Source: JAKFWF01 sp031367505 (GTDB lineage Bacteria > Pseudomonadota > Alphaproteobacteria > Rhizobiales > Hyphomicrobiaceae). Taken from it: a stretch of 6,303 bases of DNA. The DNA lies in NCBI GenBank assembly GCA_031367505.1, contig JANLPY010000076.1:1-6303 (forward strand), given 5' to 3'. Below, one piece after another: positions 1 through 5,359 of the stretch; position 1 is the stretch's first letter; the number at the start of each line of letters is the position of its first letter. The notes under the pieces were generated by a model that was not told where the DNA came from, made no database searches, and saw nothing but the letters and a program-made list of their open reading frames with translations. Both the position numbers and the translations under genes were made by a program.

Positions 1-13
1 AGGACAGGCCCGC

Positions 14-38
14 AAGGGGCGCGCAAGTGCGCGTCCTT
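14..38. other. Small imperfect hairpin near the left edge
   Basis: A perfect 5-bp stem, CGCGC (20-24) against GCGCG (29-33), has an AAGT loop. It is extended by AAGG (14-17) pairing with CCTT (35-38) across a small internal loop. No T-run follows on either strand, so this is not a clear intrinsic terminator. It may be the 3' end signal of a gene to the left of the window. The rest of 1-242 shows no gene I can support: the short open frames there have no family resemblance or good ribosome binding site. Confidence 0.3.
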
Positions 39-242
39 GACCGTCGCCCGTCACGTCGGCCAACGCTCTGCCATCAGGATCAAGCCGCAATCCGATCGCT
101 CAGCCGATCAAACCGCCCACTCAGAACGTCGAGGAGGCCAATTAAAGCACCGGACATAATTTCCGCATGTTACAGATCGCGATGCAGCGACCGCTGGCAA
201 AACAATCTCCTGCCGGCGGTTATGCACCGTTAGTGGCCTCAA

Positions 243-797
243 TCATCTTTTGTGCTGCTGCACCCAATCGTGGAAGCGCGTAATCCACGATCGCAGGAAC
301 TGCTGCGTGTTGGCGGCGACATTACCTGCACTGTCGAATATTTTATCGTCGGCCTGCAGAAACACTTCCGGTAGCGCCAGAGTCGGCATATCCACACTGG
401 CAAGGATGTTGCGCAGATGTTGCTGCGCCATCGATGTTCCCATCTTGCCTGGAGAGATGCCAATGATTCCGGCAGGCTTGCTCGCCCAAACATTATGACC
501 GTAGGGCCGGGAGCCGTGATCGATGGCATTCTTGAGCCCGCCGGGAACTGAACGATTGTACTCCGGGGTAACGAAAAGCACGCCATCGCAGTCCCGAATT
601 TGGTTGCGCAGCCGCGCCACGCTCGCCACCGCCGGCCGATCATCATCGTCCTGGTTGTAGAGCGGAAGATCATCGATGCGTACATCGCTGAACGACAGGT
701 CAGGCGGCGCCAATCGTACCACGGCATGTGATAATTTCCGGTTGAACGACCCTGCTCGCAGGCTGCCAACCACCACCGCAATCTTTGCGTTAGTCAT
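243..797 (-). CDS. NADPH-dependent FMN reductase, ChrR/YieF-like (quinone/chromate reductase type)
   Basis: This is a 184-aa flavodoxin-like cytosolic oxidoreductase of the NADPH-dependent FMN reductase family (FMN_red). Residues 11-20 (GSLRAGSFNR) form the FMN phosphate-binding loop. Residues 78-92 (PEYNRSVPGGLKNAI) are the second flavin-contacting motif and closely match E. coli YieF/ChrR, and residues 108-120 (KPAGIIGISPGKM) fit the following beta strand. Family members transfer hydride from NAD(P)H to bound FMN and on to quinones or, adventitiously, chromate and other oxidants, and are often linked to oxidative stress protection; the true substrate here is unknown. I chose the ATG at 797 because the family N-terminus begins there and a GGGG lies about 9 nt upstream; the frame stays open to 896 but that extension has no family resemblance. 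An exact EcfG-type promoter at 834-858 would give a leader of roughly 30 nt. The gene is intact and about the usual family length. Confidence 0.9.
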   Translation of the reverse strand: MTNAKIAVVVGSLRAGSFNRKLSHAVVRLAPPDLSFSDVRIDDLPLYNQDDDDRPAVASVARLRNQIRDCDGVLFVTPEYNRSVPGGLKNAIDHGSRPYGHNVWASKPAGIIGISPGKMGTSMAQQHLRNILASVDMPTLALPEVFLQADDKIFDSAGNVAANTQQFLRSWITRFHDWVQQHKR

Positions 798-833
798 GTG
801 CGAATGACCCCATTGCCAAACATGATGTTGTAT

Positions 834-858
834 AACGTCTGGCGCTATCAAGCGTTCC
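834..858 (-). promoter_or_regulatory. EcfG-type (general stress sigma factor) promoter for the FMN reductase
   Basis: On the minus strand GGAAC (858-854) is followed after exactly 16 nt by CGTT (837-834), the consensus known for alphaproteobacterial EcfG promoters (GGAAC-N16-17-CGTT). The -10 element ends 36 nt before the reductase ATG, a normal distance. This is a sequence match; transcription from it is inferred. Confidence 0.75.
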
Positions 859-887
859 CAGGGCCCCAGAAATTTTTTGCAACTGGA

Positions 888-912
888 GGAACACACTGAT
901 CAATCTGGCGTT
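888..912 (+). promoter_or_regulatory. EcfG-type promoter for the AI-2E permease
   Basis: GGAAC (888-892) and CGTT (909-912) are separated by exactly 16 nt on the plus strand. The motif sits back to back with the minus-strand copy at 834-858, with 29 bp between the two -35 elements. It points at the permease start at 1003, implying a leader of roughly 80 nt that carries the 19-bp tandem repeat. The GGAGG at 885-889 overlaps the -35 element and is probably not a ribosome binding site, since no ATG or GTG follows it at a usable distance. Confidence 0.72.
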
Positions 913-958
913 GTTCGCATATCTGCTGCGGACGACGCGGTATTGGGTTGCGTCCGTG

Positions 959-996
959 CTTCCGGCATCAACTGGGGCTTCCGGCAACAACTGGGG
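959..996 (+). repeat. 19-bp tandem direct repeat in the permease leader
   Basis: Two adjacent 19-bp copies (959-977 and 978-996) differ at one base, T968 versus A987. The array ends 6 nt before the permease ATG, and the GGGG of the second copy (993-996) is the likely Shine-Dalgarno. It therefore duplicates the translation-initiation region. A 19-bp unit is not a multiple of three, which fits a non-coding leader. Confidence 0.8.
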
Positions 997-2152
997 ACGG
1001 CCATGCTGACAAATCCTCCGAGCGCCGGCCGCGGCATGCTCGCATCGGCAACGCAAGCCGCCATGCTCGCCATGGTCATTGTCGCGGGCCTCTATTTCGG
1101 TCGCTCCGTGTTCGTCCCCTTGGCGCTGGCTGTCCTGCTGAGCTTTGTCTTGAGCCCGCCGGTCGTCTGGCTGCGCAAGCTGCATGTCCACGGTCGGCCT
1201 CGGTCGGCATCGTCGTCCTCCTCACTGTCATCACGGTCGGTGCACTCGGCTTGGCGATGGCGCGACAGGTCGCTGATCTGGGTAAAGACTTGCCACGATA
1301 CGAAACGACACTGCGCGAAAAGCTCAAGTCGCTGCGCACCGGATTTGCGCAGTCGAGCCTTGTCGATCCCGCGACAGCAGCGCTCAACGAATTGAGCAAG
1401 GAGCTGGAGCCGGGTGTCAGGGGCGAGGGCGGCGCGGCGATTGCGACCACCGACCAGCAGTGTCTCATTCCCGTCGAGGTGCGTCAGCCGCCCGAACGGC
1501 CACTCGATGCATTGCAGCGGATCGTCTCCGCCCTGCTGCAACCATTAACGACAACCGGCATCGTGCTCCTCCTGGTCATTTTCATCCTCCTGCAACGCGA
1601 AGACATTCGTGATCGCGTCATTCGGCTCGCAGGCTCGGGCGATATCGAGACAACGACGATAGCGTTGAACGATGCTACCTATCGATTGAGCCTGCTGTTC
1701 CTGGTGCAGAGCGTCATCAACGCCAGCTACGGCATCGTCATCGCGCTCGGCCTTTGGGCGATCGGCGTGCCGAGCCCGGTTTTATGGGTTGTTCTGGCGG
1801 CTCTGATGCGGTTCGTGCCCTACATCGGCGCAGTCCTCGCGGCGATCTTCCCGTTGCTCCTTGCCGCAGCGGTCGATCCGGGCTGGTCGATGGCTTTTGC
1901 CGTCCTGGCCCTCTATCTCGTCGTGGACTCCGCGGTCGGCCACATGCTCGAACCCTGGGTGCAAGGTCAGACGACGGGCCTTTCTCCACTCGCGATCATC
2001 GTTTCCACGATCTTTTGGACAGCACTTTGGGGGCCGATCGGCCTGCTGCTCGCGACCCCATTGACGATGTGCCTCGTCGTGCTCGGGCGCTATGTCGACG
2101 GCCTCGCGTTCCTCGATGTCGTCCTCGGACGCCAAATGATGAACCGCTAACG

Positions 2153-2674
2153 GATCTGAAATCGGAGACGCAACTGGCGCATCATCCGGCGCCGCACATA
2201 CTCTGCATCGGCGTTCGCTCGCCGCTCGACACGGGTGCAGCCAGCATGCTCGCAGCCGCAATCCAGCTAGCCGGAACACCAGCACGCGCACGCGCCTCCA
2301 ACAGCCTATCCAACGGCGACTTGTCCAATGTCCGCTTCGTTTGGCTATCGTCTCTCGATGCGGGGCATTCCAACGCCCATATCCGCTATGCCGTTCGTCG
2401 TCTCCACCGGTTGTCACCAAAGCTTGCTCTCTTCGGCGCATTCTGGGACGGCTACAACGCCGAGGCGATCCGTACTCAGACGGGCCTTGCGTCGGTCGCT
2501 GGCACAGGCGAGGACGCTTTGCGCGTGTCGAAGGAAAAGGACACCGGCATAGCCACAACTTCCGACGACAAGCCGTCGCCGCATGTGGGGACCGTGCAGC
2601 GGTCGGCGGGCTCGGCGACCACACGACAGATCCCGACATGCCGCCAAGGAACCAGTCGAGACGTCACGCGTTAA
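2153..2674 (+). other. Soluble C-terminal domain of the long-form AI-2E permease, out of frame with the core
   Basis: In the frame one base back from the permease core, translation reads HILCIGVRSPLDTGAASMLA, then VRFVWLSSLDAGHSNAHIRYAVRRLHR and LALFGAFWD. From memory, this pattern (VLCIAGRGPLDE..., a VSYLD-like strand, HLRYLIRRLRRR, an LVGLW-like strand) is found in the cytoplasmic tail of long AI-2E family proteins in Rhizobiales. It resembles an alternating alpha/beta fold of unknown function. The helical linker usually found between core and tail in those proteins seems much shortened here. No good start codon or ribosome binding site precedes this part, so it is unlikely to be translated alone. 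The last 40 or so residues are low-complexity and may be degraded. Confidence 0.55.
2648..2672 (+). promoter_or_regulatory. EcfG-type promoter overlapping the permease 3' end
   Basis: GGAAC (2648-2652) and CGTT (2669-2672) are separated by exactly 16 nt on the plus strand. The final T of CGTT is the first base of the permease TAA stop. The -10 element ends 39 nt before the ATG at 2712, almost the same distance as for the FMN reductase promoter. This supports the short downstream ORF as a real gene. Confidence 0.68.
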
Positions 2675-2711
2675 CCGCGCAGTCGATGATCGCCGACGAG
2701 GAGTAGTGTGC

Positions 2712-2912
2712 ATGCACAACGCGCAGCAGCAGCAGCGTTCGATGGGTCGCGGGTCGCCGCAAGACGCAAGGCCAGTTCCGGGCATGGCCTCGGATCAGCG
2801 CCGGGACAAGACTCCGACCCAGCGGCGAACGGGCCGGGGCGATCATGACAACACCCCACATCCACACAAAGAAACCGCCGATTTTGATTGGAAACATGGC
2901 GATTGGGCCTAA
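2712..2912 (+). CDS. Small hydrophilic protein, function unknown, probable stress-regulon member
   Basis: This 66-aa ORF is very polar, with no membrane segment and no cysteine. It has a QQQQ run near the N-terminus, an Arg/Gly/Asp-rich middle (RRTGRGDHD) and an acidic/aromatic tail (KETADFDWKHGDWA). I recognise no family; it is not NepR-like. The ATG at 2712 is chosen because GACGAGGAG (2695-2703) lies 8 nt upstream; GTG 2706 is an alternative two codons earlier. An exact EcfG-type promoter ends 39 nt upstream, and third codon positions are mostly G or C, as expected of coding DNA in this genome. Highly polar, probably disordered short proteins are common among stress-induced genes, but that role is inferred. 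It converges on the response regulator, with 47 bp between the stops. Confidence 0.5.
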   Translation: MHNAQQQQRSMGRGSPQDARPVPGMASDQRRDKTPTQRRTGRGDHDNTPHPHKETADFDWKHGDWA

Positions 2913-2959
2913 GTCCGCCGTGGACGAGCCGCCGCCGAAAGAGGATCCGCCCTGCCGCC

Positions 2960-3331
2960 TCAGCGATGATCCGCCTTTTCCATCAGTCCTGCGAGTATTA
3001 CAATGACGGTCTCTGGCAGCGCGGGTTTATCGATGACGGGGATATCGGGCCACGACTTGGTCGATGTGCTTTCGGCTTGCCCCGTATATATCACACAAGG
3101 AACGCCGCGCTGGCGTAGCCGCAAGATGACGTCGGTGACCACCTCTTCTTGCAAGCGAAGATCGATAATGGCTCCGTCGATCAGTTCTAAATCTGCGAGA
3201 CGCAGGGCATCGGCGAGACAAGACGCCGGTCCAATGACAATCCCCTGCCCGTCCTTGATCGCAGTCTCGAGATCCAGCGCGATCAATGGCTCATCTTCAA
3301 CTACAAGAACTCGCTTACCGCACAGCACCAC
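2960..3331 (-). CDS. Single-domain response regulator (receiver only)
   Basis: This protein of about 123 aa is a CheY-like receiver with no output domain. Counting from GTG 3331, E12 and D13 (in VVEDEP) form the acidic pocket, D57 (in GAIIDLRL) is the phosphoacceptor, T83 (in VIYTGQ) the switch residue, and K102 (in VIDKP) the conserved lysine, so all catalytic residues are present. VIYTG followed by the DKP motif resembles the FATGUY-type receivers that pair with HWE/HisKA_2 kinases in alphaproteobacterial stress signalling, though FAT is replaced. Such proteins act in the cytosol as phosphate sinks, relays or competitors of PhyR. The start is uncertain: the frame is open back to TTG 3400, but receiver homology begins at about 3322; GTG 3331 has GGGG 10 nt upstream, and GTG 3328 or TTG 3340 are alternatives. 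The gene faces away from the HWE kinase at 3677, its most likely partner. Confidence 0.85.
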   Translation of the reverse strand: MVLCGKRVLVVEDEPLIALDLETAIKDGQGIVIGPASCLADALRLADLELIDGAIIDLRLQEEVVTDVILRLRQRGVPCVIYTGQAESTSTKSWPDIPVIDKPALPETVIVILAGLMEKADHR

Positions 3332-3349
3332 TGATTTCAAGCCCCGGTC

Positions 3350-3364
3350 GGCTGGTGACCAGCC
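3350..3364. promoter_or_regulatory. 15-bp palindrome just upstream of the response regulator start
   Basis: GGCTGGT (3350-3356), a single G, then ACCAGCC (3358-3364) form perfect 7-bp arms. The centre is about 26 nt upstream of the proposed GTG 3331, where an operator or leader hairpin would act. If the regulator instead starts at TTG 3400, the palindrome lies inside the coding sequence. Its function is not shown. Confidence 0.35.
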
Positions 3365-3389
3365 AGCACACACGATGCCAGGAATGCGG

Positions 3390-3425
3390 AAAAAAAACAA
3401 AATCTTTTGTTGTTCGGAAATTCCG
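3390..3425 (-). terminator. Possible weak terminator between the small membrane gene and the response regulator
   Basis: On the minus strand ACAAAA (3410-3405 side) and TTTTGT (3402-3397 side) can pair around a GA loop and are followed at once by a run of T (complement of the eight A at 3390-3397). Just upstream, CGGAA and TTCCG (3415-3425) form another short palindrome. The stem is almost all A-T, so termination would be weak at best. It lies 38-73 nt past the stop of the 40-aa ORF. Confidence 0.25.
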
Positions 3426-3462
3426 CAGTCACAAACGGTTTCTTTACTGCACGGACCTCAGG

Positions 3463-3585
3463 CTACTTTGCGCGCGGGTTGGGAGAACCATCCTCGGGGC
3501 GATTGTCGCGCTCGAGGCAATACAACGCCAGCATCACGAGGTACGGCAAGCTGAGTAACAGGATCATTACAACCATTGCAAGCAT
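3463..3585 (-). CDS. Small single-helix membrane protein (40 aa), function unknown
   Basis: The sequence begins MLAMVVMILLLSLPYLVMLALYCLER in two overlapping parts: residues 2-23 form one strong hydrophobic helix with a central Pro, followed by a short charged tail (ERDNRPEDGSPNPRAK), probably cytoplasmic by the positive-inside rule though the tail is mixed in charge. I recognise no family. The start is well supported: GGAGG (3595-3591 on the minus strand) lies 5 nt before ATG 3585, so the longer open frame reaching 3846 is not the gene. A near-consensus EcfG promoter ends 35 nt upstream. It lies on the same strand as the response regulator, 131 nt ahead of it, so the two may be co-transcribed. 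One-helix proteins like this often modulate a membrane partner, and the adjacent kinase is an obvious candidate; that is inference only. Confidence 0.6.
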   Translation of the reverse strand: MLAMVVMILLLSLPYLVMLALYCLERDNRPEDGSPNPRAK

Positions 3586-3620
3586 AGCGACCTCCGGTAG
3601 TAATTTCTGACTGTATGAAG

Positions 3621-3645
3621 AACGCGCCATTGGGCTGAAAGTTGC
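3621..3645 (-). promoter_or_regulatory. Near-consensus EcfG-type promoter for the 40-aa ORF
   Basis: On the minus strand GCAAC (3645-3641) is followed after exactly 16 nt by CGTT (3624-3621). It differs from GGAAC-N16-CGTT at one base, in the -35 element. The -10 ends 35 nt before ATG 3585, matching the spacing seen for the FMN reductase (36 nt) and the 66-aa ORF (39 nt). The site is in the intergenic space shared with the divergent kinase gene. Confidence 0.5.
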
Positions 3646-3673
3646 ACGACGGCGCTGGTTAAAGGAGGCAACC

Positions 3674-3703
3674 AACGTGTTGGAAATGAACGTGTTGGAA
3701 ACG
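3674..3703 (+). repeat. 15-bp tandem duplication covering the kinase start codon
   Basis: Two adjacent 15-bp units (3674-3688 and 3689-3703) differ at one base, giving ATG in the first and ACG in the second. Each contains GTGTTGGAA, so the GTG start is present twice (3677 and 3692) and the protein begins MLEMN-VLET. The unit is a multiple of three and leaves the frame unchanged. Only the first GTG is well spaced from the Shine-Dalgarno at 3661-3668. Confidence 0.75.
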
Positions 3704-5359
3704 CCGGCTCGCGCACCGCCAGTTGCGGTCGGTCGTCCGATCACGCAGCGGCTCGGCCTGCTCGTGCTCAGCATCCTAATTCCGGCCATCGTATTATCCG
3801 GCGGCCTCATCTGGCATGTCGGCCAACTCGATCGCTCGCGCGCCAATCAGCAGGCGCTGCAATTGGCACGCAGTGTCGCTGGAGATCTCAATCGCGAGGT
3901 CGACGGCAGTATTGAGACATTATTGGCGCTGGCGACGTCGCCCGCCCTCAAGCGGGGCGATTTCGAAACATTCTACAGGCAAGCGACCGATACTTTGAGT
4001 TTTCGTCGCTTGAACGCTCTGGTGAAAACACCTGACGGCCAGCAGGTCCTGAACACGCGCGTACCGTTCGGAACCCCGTTGCCGCGACAAGAGTTGGCTC
4101 TGAACGACCGGGAAGCACTGGTAAACCGCAAGTCCGGCATATCCGCGCTTGTACTAGGAGGGGTGACCAAATCGTGGGTCCTGGGCCTCAGTGTCCCCGT
4201 CATCGTTAACGACCAGGTGAACTATATCCTGACGATGTCGATCGATCCGGAGCATATCCGCAAGATCATTGCGTCTGCGCCCCCTGATCCCGAATGGATC
4301 ATCGCGGTATCCGATCCGACCGGCCGCCTGATCGCCAGGACCGAGCAACACAACGCTTATCTCGGCAAGATCGTCCATCCCGACGTGAAAGGCTGGAGCA
4401 AGCCGCCCGAAGGCATTCATCGAACGGTAGCATTGACTGGCGAAGAGGTGCTTCGCGGCTATCATTGGTCGGACAAGTCGGGGTGGCTGATCGCTGCCTT
4501 CGTCCCTGCGCGCGTCATCGATGCACCGCTTCGTAGACTTTGGCGCATTCTGGCGATGTTCCTGGTCGGGTTGACCGCTTTGGCACTACCATTGACCTAC
4601 AAGCTCGCCCGCCAGATCTCAAGGCCGATCGCCGAGGCCGCCGCCGCCGCGCATCGGCTTGGGCAGGGACAGCTCATCGAGCCGAAATCATCCGCTCTGT
4701 TGGAGGCGAACGAACTTTCGGCCGCAATTGCCAGGGCATCCGTCGAGCTACGTCAGCGCACCAGCGCACTTGCCGAAAACGAGGCGCGTTTCCGCAGTGT
4801 GTTCGAGCAGTCGGCGGTCGGTATCTCGCAGATCGGTCTCGACGGCCGCCTGATCGGTGTTAATGACTGGCTATGCAAAATGCTCGGCTATACACGCGAG
4901 GAATGCCTTGAAAAGACGTTCAGGGTTTTGACACATCCCGATGACTTGGCTGTCGAGGAGCAGCTCATCACAGAGTTGTTGAATGGGACGCGGCGGGACT
5001 ACCGGCTCGAGAAGCGGGTGATCATGAAGTCAGGCGCGCCTGTCTGGGTGCGCGTGACCTCCGCGCCGGTGCGCGGCGCTGCTGGCGAACTCTTGCATCG
5101 CGTGTCGATCATCGAGGACATCACCGCCAGTCGCCAGGCCAGTGCTGAATCTGCGCGGCTCGCTGCTATCGTCCAGGCCTCGCAGGATGCCATCATCAGC
5201 ACAAGCCTTGGCGGAGCCATCGAGACCTGGAATTCGGGCGCCGAAGCCCTGTTTGGATACACGCGACAAGAGGTGACCGGAAAAAACGCTGTCCATGCTC
5301 GTGCCGGAAGCACGCAAGCAGGAGATGAAGGAAAAGCTCATCGCGGCGGCGATGGGTGA
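3677..5359 (+). CDS. Sensor half of the split kinase (TM, Cache-like domain, TM, PAS, partial PAS)
   Basis: This is the 560-aa product as sequenced. After a cytoplasmic N-terminus, LGLLVLSILIPAIVLSGGLIW is TM1. The periplasmic part looks like a double-Cache sensor: LARSVAGDLNREVDGSIETLLALATSPAL is the long first helix, followed by VKTPDGQQVLNTRVPFGTPLP and VGLIVSDPTGRLIAR-type strands (here IIAVSDPTGRLIAR) and GYHWSDKSGWLIAAFVP. Cache domains bind small extracellular ligands; the ligand is unknown. TM2 is ILAMFLVGLTALALPLTY, then a helical linker with RPIAEAAAAAHRLGQG. PAS1 (ENEARFRSVFEQSAVGI...) ends in the PAC motif IIEDITASRQ. PAS2 begins at IVQASQDAI and is cut after residue 536; the last 24 residues are out-of-frame. 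It has no catalytic domain and could at most bind ligand or heterodimerise. Confidence 0.7.
   Translation: MLEMNVLETPARAPPVAVGRPITQRLGLLVLSILIPAIVLSGGLIWHVGQLDRSRANQQALQLARSVAGDLNREVDGSIETLLALATSPALKRGDFETFYRQATDTLSFRRLNALVKTPDGQQVLNTRVPFGTPLPRQELALNDREALVNRKSGISALVLGGVTKSWVLGLSVPVIVNDQVNYILTMSIDPEHIRKIIASAPPDPEWIIAVSDPTGRLIARTEQHNAYLGKIVHPDVKGWSKPPEGIHRTVALTGEEVLRGYHWSDKSGWLIAAFVPARVIDAPLRRLWRILAMFLVGLTALALPLTYKLARQISRPIAEAAAAAHRLGQGQLIEPKSSALLEANELSAAIARASVELRQRTSALAENEARFRSVFEQSAVGISQIGLDGRLIGVNDWLCKMLGYTREECLEKTFRVLTHPDDLAVEEQLITELLNGTRRDYRLEKRVIMKSGAPVWVRVTSAPVRGAAGELLHRVSIIEDITASRQASAESARLAAIVQASQDAIISTSLGGAIETWNSGAEALFGYTRQEVTGKNAVHARAGSTQAGDEGKAHRGGDG

Larger units (their letters stand above)
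1003..2674 (+). pseudogene. AI-2E family transporter (long form), disrupted by two single-base frameshifts
   Basis: The reconstructed protein of about 557 aa is a polytopic inner-membrane permease of the AI-2E/PerM family (PF01594). Family members are putative exporters or ion/solute permeases; few have a proven substrate, and the name does not imply autoinducer transport. Reading starts at ATG 1003, with GGGGA about 6 nt upstream. The N-terminus (codons 1003-1188) has the typical first membrane segments with LYFGRSVFVPLALAVLLSFVLSP. Restoring one C at about 1189 (GTCCA to GTCCCA) continues the frame as HVPRSASVGIVVLL into the permease core (1191-2130), with ALMRFVPYIGA and GLSPLAIIV...LWGPIGLLLATPLT signatures and several hydrophobic helices. 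Restoring one C at about 2132 (CGCCA to CGCCCA) turns the premature stop at 2148-2150 into LGRPNDEPLTDL and opens the frame to TAA 2672-2674. As sequenced, the N-terminal fragment ends at 1395 and the core at 2150. The gene is either a pseudogene or carries sequencing errors; I am sure of the family, less of the cause. Confidence 0.82.

Noticed and set aside
80..157. 25-codon minus-strand ORF (MSGALIGLLDVLSGRFDRLSDRIAA).
   Set aside because: It looks mildly amphipathic and has GGA near the start, but it is very short, has no recognisable promoter and no family resemblance.
1782..2639. Long open frame of 285 codons on the minus strand.
   Set aside because: It lies antisense to the permease core and tail, is rich in Arg and Cys, has no hydrophobic or family pattern, and is explained by the high GC of the opposite gene.
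1003..2674. A quorum-sensing (autoinducer-2) export role for the permease.
   Set aside because: The family name comes from one member; most members have other or unknown substrates, and no AI-2 synthesis or processing gene is in the window.
2712..2912. Whether the 66-aa protein is the anti-sigma factor NepR, which is often encoded near EcfG genes.
   Set aside because: NepR has a conserved core with hydrophobic helices and a Leu/Tyr/Pro pattern; this protein is almost entirely polar and shows none of it.
2896..3006. 36-codon plus-strand ORF, Pro-rich, overlapping the end of the 66-aa ORF.
   Set aside because: Codon third positions look coding-like and it would be translationally coupled, but it runs into the 3' end of the convergent response regulator, has only a weak GGA ribosome site and no known relatives. 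I could not support it beyond suspicion.
3586..3846. N-terminal extension of the 40-aa membrane ORF to 127 residues.
   Set aside because: The extension runs antisense over the kinase start and N-terminal membrane segment, whereas ATG 3585 has a well-placed GGAGG. The extension is a shadow of the kinase gene.
5281..5287. AAAAAAC matches the X XXY YYZ pattern of -1 programmed frameshift sites.
   Set aside because: Rejoining the kinase halves needs a +1 (or -2) shift from the upstream frame; a -1 shift leads to the wrong frame. Six A residues are also short for efficient transcriptional slippage.
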